Shown in pieces: positions 29,242-41,417 of a stretch of 64,000 bases of DNA (positions are counted from its first letter, which is position 1; every line of letters begins with the position of its first letter). The translations under genes and the position numbers were made by a program. The stretch lies in assembly GCA_037176725.1 (NCBI GenBank), contig JAZBRS010000049.1:10496001-10560000 (forward strand). The letters are read 5' to 3'. This DNA is from Posidonia oceanica. Its lineage: Eukaryota; Streptophyta; Magnoliopsida; Alismatales; Posidoniaceae. The notes under the pieces are model-generated. The model worked only from the letters and a program-made list of their open reading frames with translations, was not told the DNA's origin and made no database searches.

Positions 29242-31847
29242 ATGGCCCAGTACGTTAGTGAGCCTCTCCTTACTCTTGTCACGGAGGGTGTTTCCGCTTC
29301 GGCCCCTCTAGTTGCTCCTTCAGTTCCCTTTGTGCCTCCTGTGACACCAGGGTTTCCCCCCTGACGCCTCTAGTATCTCAGTTCGTCCCGGGACAATGGC
29401 AAGCATCTGTCCCTCCGGATCTGGTTGCCAAGTCCATCTTGATGACCGTTACTCGCGTTCCGGAGACGCCTTTGGCCCCTCTTTCCCAGGGATACGTCAC
29501 CATTGACATCCCTTATACCGCTGCTGCGACTCTTGCTGTAGGACCTGTTTCTCCCGGACAGTCTGTGTCCGTGCCACTTGCTTCTCAACCCTCGCCGGCA
29601 CTACACTTCAGTGTTCCCACTGACGGGATGCCTGAGGCACAGTATCAGCACCTGATGGAGCTCGCCTAGAGACTGCAGGGCATGGCTCTATTGGTTCGTC
29701 CCTCCTTCACTCCTATCGCTCCTGAGGTTCCCTTACGGCCAGTTCCTGCATTTCATGCATTTGCCACTACACCTCCGCCTCGACCATCGTCTCAATTGCT
29801 CACAGTTCCGACGATGGGGGCCCGATTGCCGCCTCCCACAACACAACACATAGCACAGCATGCACCTCCGCCCCCTGGTGGCCAGTCCTTTGGGCTGGCT
29901 GGAGCACAGTACCCCACTGACTCGTTGTCTGGCACCTCGCCTGGGCAGCAACTGGTGCTCCAGCACACTACACCTTCCACAGCACAGCATGTCATTTATC
30001 CTCCTCCCTTGCATTAGGCCCAGAACCCTGCATACATTCCTGCATACACTGTTCCAGCGCACGAATACGCCAGCCATCCCATTGCTCCACCAGGCGACGC
30101 TATGGTAGATCCGGAGGAGCACTTAGGTGCGACCTACTCGGCGTATGTGCTCACTACCCCTGCTGATCCCTCTCCTATGGCAGCCAATCCAGACCCCATC
30201 AATAACCGGATGGACGTCTTGGAGAAAGCACTACGACTAATGCAGGGTACTGAGCACCAGACCTACCAGTTCCGGGACCTCTATTGCTTTCCAAAGGCGG
30301 TACTCCCTCCGAACTTTAAAATCCCGGACTTCGACAAATATAATTGTAGGGGTTGTCCCGTAGCACATCTGAAGGCATATTGCGGTGATCTCACTCAGCT
30401 TCAGGCTGACGAGAGGTTGCTGATCCGCCTGTTCCAGAAGAGCTTGACCGGGCCGGTACTCAAGTGGTTCACTTCGCTTGATATGTCAACCATCAAGACT
30501 TGGAACGACCTCAGTCAGGCATTCCTGGAACAATATTCCTTCAACCTCGACCTGGTCCCAAAGCGCGCGGACCTGGTCAAAACCAAGCAGAATCCCAGCG
30601 AGCCGTTCGGGGAGTACGTCGGCCACTGGCGCACCCTTGCTTCACAAGTCCGAGATAGACCCTCTGACGAGGAGTCTATTGAGATTGTTATCAAGGGGGC
30701 GTAGCCATCTCTCGAGGCTCTGCTTAGCATTCAACCTATCACTACTTTTGCAGCACTAATCCGAGCTGGAACGCGCGTGGAGAGTTCTTTACGGAGTGGC
30801 AACTTCCCTGCTCTCTCTGCGTTCACTAAGCAGGCCGCGATCAGCAGTAACAGCGCCAACAGCAACACCTCCAACAACAACAGCGGTAGCAGCAACAACC
30901 GTCCCAAGAAGAAAGACTCTCCGAAGACCGCTGTTGCATTCGTCGATTCTCCTACTGCGCCTGTTCACCTGCCATCCCGGCCTACCCTAGCTCAGATGGT
31001 GTATGCTCCTGCACCTAGGAATCCACCCACACCACAGATCACTACCACCGCTCGACCGGTCTATCCCACCGCATCAGTTCAGCAAGGCTCATACCCAAGG
31101 CAAAGACGACCACCCACTGAGAAGCGGAAGTTCACCCCACTGGTGGAACCGCTCACGGCCATCTTGCCAAAGTTGCATCGCTCCTGAGATTCCCAGAGGT
31201 TCGCCCGCCCCCAATTCCCTTGCCGTATTGGTATAAGGCGAACCTCTTTTGCAATTTCCATCGAAGTGTCGGGCACTCGACGGATAATTGCTTCACCCTG
31301 TGGAATGCTATTCAGGACTTGATCAAATCGGGAACGATTGTGATCGACACGCACGAGGCATCCACTCATGCACCCACTCATGCATCTACTCTTTCATCTA
31401 TCTCCCTCATTCTGGCATCGTCCGCCAACCTCTACCGGAGCACTCTTATTCGGGAGGGGCGGGAACCTTAGGAATTCACTCTCTTTTCCCTTCTGGGCCT
31501 ACTACATCCATAGTAGACCCTTCTGATCTCATCTCTGATATCTCTGAGCCTTTTCCTGTAGATCTTTATCTTGCGGCTGTTGCCGACTCCAAGTCGGGAG
31601 TTCACATGATTCGACCGCGTGCCAGGCCAGAGTGCTCCTTCGCGCCCCCTACTGTACTTCCTCAGGCTCAACCCCTGTACACCTCCTAGCTAGGGCCCAG
31701 CCTAGATCCCCTGTCCATCTCTTAGGGCAGCCTCAGTTAGGATCCCCTATACAGCTTTTAGGCAGACCTCAGCCAACCCCTACCTTCCCTCCCTAACAAC
31801 CTTACCTCTCTCCTCAGTATCCAGTAGGCACCCCTGCAGCCCTTCCT
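29242..31847 (+). pseudogene. gag: Element A gag (broken)
   Basis: Homologous to B's gag, with the same conserved ATG context. Proline-rich N-terminal part, gag core at about 30262-30830 (FKIPDFDKYN, LKAYCGDLTQL, LKWFTSLDMSTIKTW), N/S-rich linker, zinc knuckle at 31250-31291 (CNFHRSVGHSTDNC, with the Gly lost in B). Breaks: 1-nt loss near 29355, TAG 29667-29669, TAG 30015-30017, TAG 30702-30704, 1-nt loss near 31172, 1-nt loss near 31395. Most stops replace CAG codons still seen in B. Confidence 0.87.
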
Positions 31848-33921
31848 GTGCTCGCAGCACGTGCTCCTGTGGTTATTGATTTAACTCAGGACACCCATCG
31901 CGTACTCTACAGCTACGTCACAGAAATGTGTGCGGAAGTAATGCGATCGGGGAAGGTCTACAGACCCCCAGCATCGGCAATTAGGCCAAACTATCCAGAA
32001 CCTGCTATGCCCCCACCCTCTAGCCAACCCATAGCAGACCAGGCCTCTAGCCAACCTGTAGTAGGCCAAACCCCTGCCCAACCTATAGCAAGCCAGGCCT
32101 ATAGCCAATCCCCTGTGACTGTCCCTTTAAAGCTTGCTGCCAAAGCCACCCCTCCTACTGCCAAGAAGAACCAACCTAAGGCTGACATAACTTCCCAACT
32201 TAAGAAGGTTAAAGCCGACATTTCCATTTGGGACCTGATTCACACCTCCGTCGAACACCGCGAAGCTTTTCTTCATGTGTTCCAAGCCGCCTGGGTGTCC
32301 CAGTCTATTGAGCCTTCAACCTTGGAAAGCATGGTAGGGATGATTGCGGAGCCTTAGATCATCTCTTTTACTAGTGATGAACTGCCTCCAGCGGGGATTA
32401 ATCACAACCAACCCTTGTTCATCACGATTCAGTTCAAAAACTTTCACATTCCTCTAATGCTGGTTGATAACGGGTCAGGCCTTAATGTCTGCCGAGGATA
32501 TCACACCAGCCGTAAAAGGAATGACAGCTTTTGACAATACCCACCATGATGCTCTAGGGATCCTGATTATTCCTCTTGCCATTGGTCCGGTCGTATTCGA
32601 TGTAGAATTCTATGTCGTCGACTTGAAGCCAAATTTTAATTTCCTGCTTGGGCACCCTTGGCTCCACAAGCATCAGGTCCTTCCCTCGACCCTCCATCGC
32701 ATGATAAAGTACCGCCGTGGCGATGATGTCATTGTCGTCATGGCGGAGAACTTTGAGAATGAGCGGATCGAGGCAGTCTCCCCCGTCTCTTCACAAACCA
32801 TCCCTTTTGACCCTGAAACCTCTGATGCTTTGTATCGTGTTAATCGGTGTGAGCCGGTTAACTTCATTCTTGATCTTGAACGCGTCAACTCCTTGGCCGT
32901 TCACAACAACCCTTTTCGAATGGTCGAGAATGTCTATCACAGATGGGGTTACGTAAAGGGTACACCGCTCCGGTGTCACGGCCAGGGGATCGTGGAGCCG
33001 ATCGTAGCAGTGGAGTGGAGGAAATCAGAAGGCCTCGGTTACGAGCCCAAGCCCAACGAAGATGACTGCTTTCAGTTGAAGGATCAGAAGACGGTCATCC
33101 CCAGGGACCTCACTAACTTCACCAGTGCAGGTATTCTGGGATCAATTGATAGGCAAGCCGTGGTGCCGGCAGAAGATTGGATCTGCATTGAGGACTACTA
33201 CTCGGATGAGGAGCAATCTGGCGCAGTAGAGGCAGCCCCAACTGGTGGCAAAGCTCTGATCAGCACGGAGGCACCTTGGTCAGTTTGTTTGGCCCTACCC
33301 TCAACAGATACAGCAGTCAACTTAGTAGGCCCTATGGCAGAACTGACAAGATTTCACATTTCTACAGCCACATCAGTATCACAAGCACAAGCAGCAGTGG
33401 CAGCTCAGAAGCCAGGGACACCCCTTCAGGCACAGTCAACCTACGGCCGCAGTCGCATCAGTACCGCTGTCACCCTCTCTGGAGGGACAGTCAGTCAATT
33501 CAGCCAACAGCACGACTCGGCCCACTTCAGCAGCCGCATCATAGAAAATGCAGCTGGCACCGTCCGCTACACATCTTCCTACCGCAAAACAGCAACCCTC
33601 GTGGCAGGCCCCCATGGCGTCAAAGGCCACACACTCACTGTCACAACCAGATGCAGAGGTCCAGTTGAGCAACACAGCCTCCCAACCCTTGGGCCCTCAG
33701 AAGAGCACCTTTGCCTACCCTCCAACTGCAGCAGTGACCTTGGCAGCGCACCCATCTACGGCCGCACTGACCAGCCTGTTTGGATCTTCAATCTTGAAGC
33801 CGCCGCAATCAGGCGTGCCTGCGGGCCAAACAATGCAAACATCAAGGGCGGTAATACATCTAGCAGCCGGGCCAGAGCCGCAGGCCCCCGACAGCTACTA
33901 TGTCGACTCACGCTCGGATGA
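31848..33921 (+). pseudogene. pro: Element A protease with G-patch
   Basis: The active-site DNGS is at 32466-32477. A TAG at 32355-32357 replaces CAG. A 35-nt deletion at about 32493, with 3-bp GCC microhomology, removes residues just after the active site and shifts the frame. The G-patch-like region lies at about 32944-33048 but has Gly changed (TPLRCHGQG). After the shift, the protease frame stays open to 33921 through a Ser/Thr-rich stretch (GRSRISTAVTLSGGTVSQF) that is also conserved in C, overlapping the RT frame. Confidence 0.85.
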
Positions 33922-35751
33922 GGAGGAAAGAGTGGCGGTAGAAGCCCAGGTCGATTCATGGATGGGAGACTTAGAGCTACTTTATCAGGAACAGCTCAAG
34001 TCGATAGTAGAGGACCTGGCAGAGCACCAAACTGCGGAGAGGAAAGGGAAAGCCGTGGTTACGGACCCTCCCCCGCAGGAAGACCATGCCTCTATCATGG
34101 TCTTAGAAGAAGACTCAGCAGCGTCGAACTCCCCTAGACCAGATGAGCTCATTACTCTGCAACCAGAAGGCGGGTCTAGGTGGTTTGTGCAGCACATGCC
34201 TCACTCGGGCAGTGTAACAAGCGGCAGTGCCCAGATCAGCCGCCAGTCCGGCATACCCTCCACAAGTACACTAGCAGACGCGGAGGAGGAAGTATTAGTA
34301 GTCCAAGCAGCAACTGAGCCAACAGAACTGAAAGCAGCATCAGTAATAGAGTTATCAGCAACCTCAGTAGCAGGGCCATCAGCAGTGCCATTGACGGAAT
34401 CAGCAAGGCCATCAGTAGAGTCAATAACAGAGCACTTAGCAGAGTCAGTCAGGCCAGAGCAGGCAGAGGAAGTTGCCAGGACGGAGGTCGCGCACCGAGG
34501 CTACAAGAACTCTCGAGTAAGCAGGATCATCCTGAAGCGTCACAGGGCCAGGCAGCAGAACATATACACTCTTTCGACATCACAAACCCTTCTTTTGAGA
34601 AAGAGATCCTCTCGGAACTTATTGCATATGGAGAGGAGGATGATACGGGTGAGGACGAGATTGATGAACCATTGCTCGAGTTCCGACCCTATGACGACAA
34701 TCCAGAAGGCCCCCAACCTGCATGTTGAAGAAGAAACAGAGGTTGTTAATATCGGCACAACTGAAGAAGCCAGAGAAGTTCGTATCAGTGCCCGGCTGTC
34801 ACCCCATGCTCGAGCAGAGTTCATCACATTCCTGAAGGAGTATGCGAATGTCTTCGCCTGGAGTTACGAAGATATGGTCGGCCTTGATGTAGAGATAGTG
34901 GTACACAACCTACCCTTGAATCCAGATGCCAAGCCAGTAAAGCAAAAATTAAGAAGATGGCGACCACAGTGGCTGCTTATGATCAAGGAAGAGATCATGA
35001 AACAGCACAAAGTTAATTTCCTAAAGGTCGTTCTTTATCCTAAGTGGCTGTCAAACATTGTACCTGTGCCCAAGAAAGATGGCCAAGTTCGGATTTGTAT
35101 CGACTATAGGGACCTGAACAAGGCGAGTCCTAAGGATGATTTCCCTTTGCCTCACATTGACGTCCTGGTCGACAATACAACGGACCATAAGATGCTTTCC
35201 TTCATGGACGGCTTCTCTGGTTATAACCAGATCAAAATGGCAGAAGAAGACATGGAAAAGACTTCATTTATCACCCCCTAGGGAGTCTTCTGCTACCAAG
35301 TTATGCCGTTTGGGCTGAAGAATGCTGGTGCAACCTATCAGAGGACCATGACTGCACTGTTCCACGACCTCATGCACCAAGAAGTGGAGGTCTATGTAGA
35401 TGATATGATTGCTAAAACCAAAGAGCCTGAGGATCACCTTGCCTGTTTGAAAAAGCTCTTTGACCGTTTGAGAAAGTATAAGCTACGCCTCAACCCCAAC
35501 AAATGTGTATTCGGGGTGTCTTCTGGCAAACTTCTGGGCTACATTGTTAGCCAAAGGGGGATTGAAGTGGACCTGATGAAGGCAAAAGCCATCGTGGACA
35601 TGCCACCCCCAGGACTGAAAAGGAGGTCAGGGGCCTGCTAGGGCGTTTACAATATATCAGTCACTTCATTGCACAGCTTACGCTCATCTGCGAGCCAATA
35701 TTCAAGCTCTTGAAGAAGAATGCACTGATTGATTGGAGCGAGGAGTGCTAG
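33548..35751 (+). pseudogene. RT: Element A reverse transcriptase
   Basis: The frame is +1 relative to the protease frame and overlaps it at 33548-33921. RT motifs: NIVPVPKKDGQVRICIDYRD, MPFGLKNAGATYQ and YVDD at 35393-35404. Two compensating 1-nt changes (near 34545 and 34710) scramble about 55 residues of the acidic linker. TAG 35279-35281 replaces TGG within the core. A frameshift at about 35620 disrupts the thumb. The end TAG 35749-35751 is shared with B. Confidence 0.88.
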
Positions 35752-36183
35752 GCTGCATTTGACAAGATCAAGCAGCTGCTGGTCAAGCTTCCTATCTTGG
35801 TTCCCCCCACACCAGGGAGACCCTTACTTCTCTACCATTCTACTACGCAGCATTCTATGGGCACCGTCTTGGGCCAACATGATGAGTCAGGTAGAAAGGA
35901 GCGTGCCATTTATTACCTGAGCAAGAAGTTCAATGAGTGCGAAGCCAAGTACAGTACAATAAAGAAGACTTGCCTATCTCTTGTCTGGGCTGCACAGAAA
36001 TTAAGGCATTACATGATGGCATACCTAGTTCAGCTCTTGTGCCGGCATGATCCTATCAAGTTTCTCTTTCAGAAGCCGGCCATGGTAGGCAGATGTGTTA
36101 AGTGGCAGGTGCTACTGTCTCAGTACGACATCACCTTTGTCACTCAAAAGTCCATGAAGGACCAAGCTGTGGCAGACCATCTT
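35752..36183 (+). pseudogene. RH: Element A first RNase H
   Basis: Same degenerate RNase H as in B: LLLYHSTTQHSMGTVLGQHD, RAIYYLSKKF, TCLSLVWAAQKLRHYMM. The CAG that is mutated in B is intact here, so the frame continues into the second RNase H. Confidence 0.83.
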
Positions 36184-36573
36184 GCTGAGTTCCCTCTGCC
36201 TGAATACCAGCCACTCCAGACGCAGTTCCCAGATGAAGATATTCTCTTTGCAATGGAGGACTCTGAGGAGAAAGACCCTGAAGATCAAGAGCAGTGGCAG
36301 TTATACTTCGATGGTGCTGTGAATAAGAAAGGCCGAGGCATAGGCACAGTGATGACAACGCCTCAAGGACAGATGATTCCCTTCACCAGGAAGCTGACCT
36401 TCAGATGCACCAATAACAAGGCAGAGTATGAGGCATGCATCTTAGGACTGAATGTTGCCCTCGAGCATGAGGTACAGAAGCTGCTTGTGCACGGCGAAGC
36501 CATGCTGGTGATTTCTCAAGTGAATGGTGACTAGAAGACAAAGGATCCAAAGCTACTGCCATATCATGAACAC
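36184..36573 (+). pseudogene. aRNH: Element A second, archaeal-type RNase H (first part)
   Basis: First catalytic Asp in LYFDGAV (36310-36312). The second-site Glu is in NNKAEYEA. The third acidic residue is Glu instead of Asp (VHGEAMLV). TAG 36532-36534 replaces TGG after QVNGD. The last Asp (NAYADALATLASWL) lies downstream, after 36574. Confidence 0.82.
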
Positions 36574-38019
36574 TTGGTGAAGCTGATAGAACAGTTTGCG
36601 AGCATCTGCTTCACATACATGAACCGAGCAAGGAACGCATATGCAGATGCATTGGCAACCCTGGCGTCCTGGCTCAGCATACCTGAAGACAACACAGTGG
36701 ATGTATCTGTTACTCGCATAGAGCAGCCTGCGCACTGCATGAGCATAGAAGAGGCAGATCCAGCAGAGGAGCAGCCCTGGTATCAAGACATAAAAGCTTT
36801 CCTGGAATCTGGCAGCTTTCCACCCAGTACCTTAGCAGTAGATAAAAGAACTCTGACGCGTCTGGCGTCAAAGTATGTACTAAGGGCGGGACGATTGTAT
36901 AGAATGTCATATAATCAAATGCTCCTGCGCTACTTGAACAAATCGGAGGCTCACACGCTGATGCTTCAAGTGCATGCAGGGACCTGCGGCCCGCACATGA
37001 ACGGCGTCCTCCAGGCCAAGAAGATAATGCTTCAAGGATACTTTTGGCTAACTATGGAAGCAGACTGCTGCCGGTTCGTGTGCGGATGCCACAACTGCCA
37101 AGTGCATGGTAACTTCATTCGGGCGCCCCCACAGGAATTGCATAGCATGTTGTCGCTGTGGCCCTTCTCCACCTGGGGGATTGATGTCATTGGCGCCATC
37201 CACCCTACAGCTTCCAATCGTCATCGCTACATTCTGATAGCGATCGATTACTTTACCAAGTGGGTGGAAGTGGCCTCTTACAAAACAGTAACTGCCGTGG
37301 CTACAGAAAAGTTTATCAGAAACAATATCATAGTCCGGTATGGGGTCCCGCATGCGCTCATCTCTGATAATGGCACAAATTTCATTGCCAAGAGGATCGA
37401 AGACTATCTGCAGAGCTTCAGCATCAAACACCACAGATCCTCACCTTATCGGCCGCAGATGAACGGCGCAGTAAAGTCTACCAACAAAAACCTGGTTAAG
37501 ATCCTAAAAAAGATGGTAGAAACTCATAAGGACTGGCACAACAAGCTTCCTTACGCACTCTGGACGTATAGGACATCTGTCTGGACTTCAACAAGAGCCA
37601 CCCCATACTCTCTAGTGTATGGCATGGAGGCGGTGCTGCTTATCGAAGTAGAGATCCCGTCACTGCGGATCCTATGGGAAGCTGAGTTAGAAGAAGCAGA
37701 ATGGGTCGAAGACCGCTGCGTCCAACGGAATCTGATTGATGAGCACAGGCTACAAGCTATGCATAATGCTCACTGTTACCAGAAGCGAATGGCCAGATCA
37801 TACTTGAAGAAGGTTCAGCCTAGAGGCTTCCAATCAGGAAACCTTGTTCTGCGCGTCATTCACTTACCTGATGGTCGAGGGAAATTCCGACCTAATTGGC
37901 GTGGCCCCTTTGTGGTCAAGCAGGTCTTCTCGGGCGGTGCCATAACTCTTGAGGATATGGATCAGGTCGAGCAGTCTGAGCCCGTCAACCTATGCTACCT
38001 CAAGAAGTACTATCAGTAG
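36574..38019 (+). CDS. INT: Element A aRNH C-terminus plus integrase (481 codons open)
   Basis: This is the longest intact pol block in A. The aRNH end (NAYADALATLASWLS) is followed by the integrase HHCC domain (HAGTCGPH … CHNCQVH) and core. Core residues: Asp 37183-37185 (GIDVIG), Asp 37366-37368 (SDNGTNF). The third catalytic position is Lys, not Glu: NGAVKSTNKN at 37474-37476, so strand transfer should be dead although the frame is open. The C-terminus GKFRPNWRGPF and CYLKKYYQ are kept. It is an internal part of a polyprotein, so the first residue is not a true start. Confidence 0.88.
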   Translation: MVKLIEQFASICFTYMNRARNAYADALATLASWLSIPEDNTVDVSVTRIEQPAHCMSIEEADPAEEQPWYQDIKAFLESGSFPPSTLAVDKRTLTRLASKYVLRAGRLYRMSYNQMLLRYLNKSEAHTLMLQVHAGTCGPHMNGVLQAKKIMLQGYFWLTMEADCCRFVCGCHNCQVHGNFIRAPPQELHSMLSLWPFSTWGIDVIGAIHPTASNRHRYILIAIDYFTKWVEVASYKTVTAVATEKFIRNNIIVRYGVPHALISDNGTNFIAKRIEDYLQSFSIKHHRSSPYRPQMNGAVKSTNKNLVKILKKMVETHKDWHNKLPYALWTYRTSVWTSTRATPYSLVYGMEAVLLIEVEIPSLRILWEAELEEAEWVEDRCVQRNLIDEHRLQAMHNAHCYQKRMARSYLKKVQPRGFQSGNLVLRVIHLPDGRGKFRPNWRGPFVVKQVFSGGAITLEDMDQVEQSEPVNLCYLKKYYQ

Positions 38020-39503
38020 CCCGGGGCAACCCCGTTGCAGACGCTACTCCCCCATCTATCCACTTGCATTCTCATTCCTTGTACATCCTCCCTTCATCCC
38101 CTATCTTGCCTCTTGCATCTCTATTCCTGTATATTTCCTCATGCTTCTTCTATCCTTCTCTTGCATTTCTACTCCACTGCATATCCTCATTGCATTTTGT
38201 CCTTTCCGAACATCATCCCTTTTCAAATCATCATCGTCATCCTCATAAATCATACATTGCATTTTTTGCCCGGTGATGAAAATCGAAAGTGCTTGCCTGC
38301 TCTGGAAGGAGTCCACCTTGCCTCACCCGGCACTACTCGGATGTCTTAGCTAGTGAGGGAGCCACCACCCATTAGGACAGGCGAATTGCCTAAACTCGTA
38401 GGACATACACCTCCAGAGGGAGAAAAAAATGCTAGGATGTGAGCCAAAAAAGAGAATAAACACCTAAGCTTGGGCATATGCGGAAAGGAACAGAAGGCGA
38501 AGACAGAAGCTGGCCCTAGAGATAAGGGTGTGCAGTCTAACCTTGCTCCTTCTGTTCATCCCAGAAGAGACCCAAAGCCCACATCCATGAACCTAAGCAC
38601 CCTTTTCAACTCCAAAATGGGGATAGCGAAAGCCTGTGAAAAAAAAAGAGAAAAAGAAGTCAAACAAGCAAAAAAAAAAAAGGGAGAAAAAGAAAAGAAA
38701 GCAAGTAAGAAAAGAAAAAAGAGAAAAAAAAAGAAAGGGGTTGGACAAAAGTCAGCCCAAAAATACAAGCAATATTATCCCCCCATATCCTAGAAAGGAA
38801 CCAAGGGTGTAAGCCTAAGCAGTCCACAACTCGCCCACCTCAAAGATAGACACTTATCATCTCCAAGCCAGGGGCAAAGAAAGCCTGCACACCCATGTGG
38901 GAGAAAACAAAAAAAAGAGAGCAAAAAAGTAGGTGTAGGTCTTGAAGAGTTTGGCAGGTAGCCTATCCTCGCCACACCACCACTTGAATACCATCAACAC
39001 CCCTTCCGGAGTGCCACCAACAAGTTAGGAGTCCAAGTAGGGCCTAGTGAGTCAAGGACCACTCCCTTGCTATGCAGCAGGCACCGAAGCACTCCGTATG
39101 CTGAGGGCAAAGCATACCAACCATACTTAAAGCATATTAACCCGCATCATACATATCTGCATCTCCAATCATCCCTTCCCTCTTTTCAACCGTTCCGCTC
39201 TGCAAAACTTGCCTTGGCTCTGAGACAGTACTCTTGCCAAGCACGCGTTGACACCGTTCGAGCTGCGCTGGTCCAGAACTCCTGCCAGTCCTCGCCCCTG
39301 TGTCAACAGAATCCCCTTGCTCATATATGCTTAGCTACTATGTTCTGATGTTAACTGCTGAATATATTGAACTGCTTTCCCAGCTTCAGATCCTGCTTTC
39401 AGTTAGCGATTATATGCCTGTGTGATCTGACTATCTACAGCCTTGATAACAGGCACCCTGATGATTCTGCAGCATCTGTTTGTTTTTCTCTACGGCCTGT
39501 GCC
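38020..39503 (+). other. Element A pol-ORF spacer
   Basis: No gene. Equivalent to B 18307-19670: conserved block 38270-38365, purine tract 38637-38745, conserved block about 39003-39045, and acceptor-like GCTTTCCCAG ending 39383 with CTTTCAG ending 39402 upstream of the ORF. Confidence 0.7.
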
Positions 39504-40706
39504 ATGGGTTACCCCACTCTCGAGACCCCAATAGACTACTCTGAGGCCTTACGGGGTTGGATTGGCAAGCTCACCCAGGATGACTATGAAAAGCTACGCC
39601 TCTGGGGCATACCAACAAAACTGCTGAAGGCGGCTGATGTCAAAGTAAGCCGACACCTCCTGTGCGCTGTCGCAAGATTTTGGAAGCCGGCGCATCATGT
39701 CTTCCACTTCGGAAGGACAGAGCTGACACCCACACTGGAAGAGGTGCGCCGTATCTATGGCTTCTCCCAGCTAATGGGACCGCCCATCTTCATGAGGCGT
39801 GACAAGTACATAGCGGTCCTTTGCAAACTATCTGGGCTCTCTACTGACCGGTGCCAGCAAAGATTGATCTGCACCAGCGTCCTTACGCCCATGCTGCGCC
39901 TGACTTACTTTGATGAGATTGTGGACAAGCGTGCTGAGCTCCGAGACGATCTTTGGCTTCGGGGATTTGTCACCCGATTTCTGGGCGAGTTGATATTCAC
40001 ACATGGCCGAATGACAGTTGCGATAGAAATTGCTGAAATCGCACTAGCTGTGATGACTAGGCAGATCGACCTGGCACCAGTTGTCTTGACTGAAACATAT
40101 CGTGGGCTGGACCGCATATCTCACCGCTGCCACCACTTCCACGGCTGCGGAGTGCTAGTACAAATCTAGCTAGCTGCACATTTAGAACTGGACATACTGC
40201 ACCCCCGGGGCAATGCTATCAAGACATATTGCAACAGCGGCCATGCCAAGACAATCAAAAGCGTCCCAGAAGAATACAATAAACTATCAGAGCTGATGGA
40301 CGACACCGTAGCATGGCGCATCGTTCCATCCGCGGTTGAGCCTTTCACTATCTTCTTTGATACCCGCGATGCGCAACTTGTTGTGCTGCCAGGATTCACC
40401 GGAGGTGTGGAGTATCATCCCGTCCGGGTCATGCGGCAGTTCGGCCTCCAGCAGGGTGCCTTCATAGACAGCACCGCCCCCAGGCTCCTCCAGGCATATC
40501 CATTTGGCTTGGCATCTGCTACAACTGAGCTAGCTGATCTGATGCAGCATGGAGTGTGGACTACTGACATAGCATCTGCGCAAGGCTCGGGATGCACCCC
40601 TGAGTATCTGACAGAGGTGCAAGCACTCTGGCCCATCAGTGAGATACCTCCTGGCGCTCCCATGTTCCCCGACTCCAGAAAGTCAAAGAAAGCGCGAATT
40701 GACTAG
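39504..40706 (+). pseudogene. Element A env-position ORF, DUF7745/plant-mobile-domain-like
   Basis: It has 400 codons, the same length as in B, starting at ATG 39504 (MGYPTLETP). Conserved segments: FHFGRTELTPTLEEVRRIYG, RDDLWLRGFVTRFLGELIFT, AIEIAEIALAVMTRQIDLAP and LTETYRGLDRISHRC. The basic C-terminal SRKSKKARID is kept. Only one break is seen, TAG 40167-40169 (TGG in B). The frame is otherwise intact, unlike A's gag and pol. I do not know its function. Confidence 0.8.
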
Positions 40707-41202
40707 GGCATCTGTGTAGCTGTCTGCTTGTTTAGTTCTTATGCTGTATCTTTTGGCCTGCCATAGGCGTGTAATCAAGTTTTATCAATACAAAGGTGTT
40801 CTGAGCCACCTATTTGCATTTCAAATCTGCTCCAATGCATGCATGATCGCATCAATCACATTGCAGGGCCCCTAGCCAGACTTCCTGCCAAACACCGCAG
40901 GAAAGTCCTCCTCAATCAATCCGAGTGCTGACCCAAGCCATCCAAACAAGCTAAGCCGCCGAGCACCATCATCCGGATCTTCTTCCAGGGGCTGGTACCC
41001 CAAACTACTCGTCTGACAAATGCGTTAGTTTTGTCTTCACCCTTTGTTTTTGATGCCAAGGACGCGCTGGCCAACCCCTGGCATCATCCTGATACCAGGG
41101 GCATCTTTGTGATTGCCCCTTGGTATCATTCCCCCTCTCTTTCTCCCATGATATTCCATGGATATCACGGAATGACCCGCTCTCGCAAAACCTATTCCTT
41201 TG

Positions 41203-41384
41203 CCGGCCAATAAGTCCGATATCTTATCATCCATTCTTTTGCCGGCCGATAAGTCCGATATCTTATCACCCATTCTTTTGCCGGCCGATAAGTCCGATAT
41301 CTTATCATCTATTCTTTTGCCGGCCGATAAGTCCGATATCTTATCATCCTCTCTTTGCCGGCCGATAAGTCCGATATCTTATCA
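41203..41384 (+). repeat. R1 tandem repeat in A (5 units)
   Basis: Five units at about 36-39 bp period, shorter and more uniform than the eight in B. The first unit is mutated (CCAATAAG). Confidence 0.92.
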
Positions 41385-41417
41385 ATCAATCAATCAATCA
41401 AACAATCAATCACCTCT

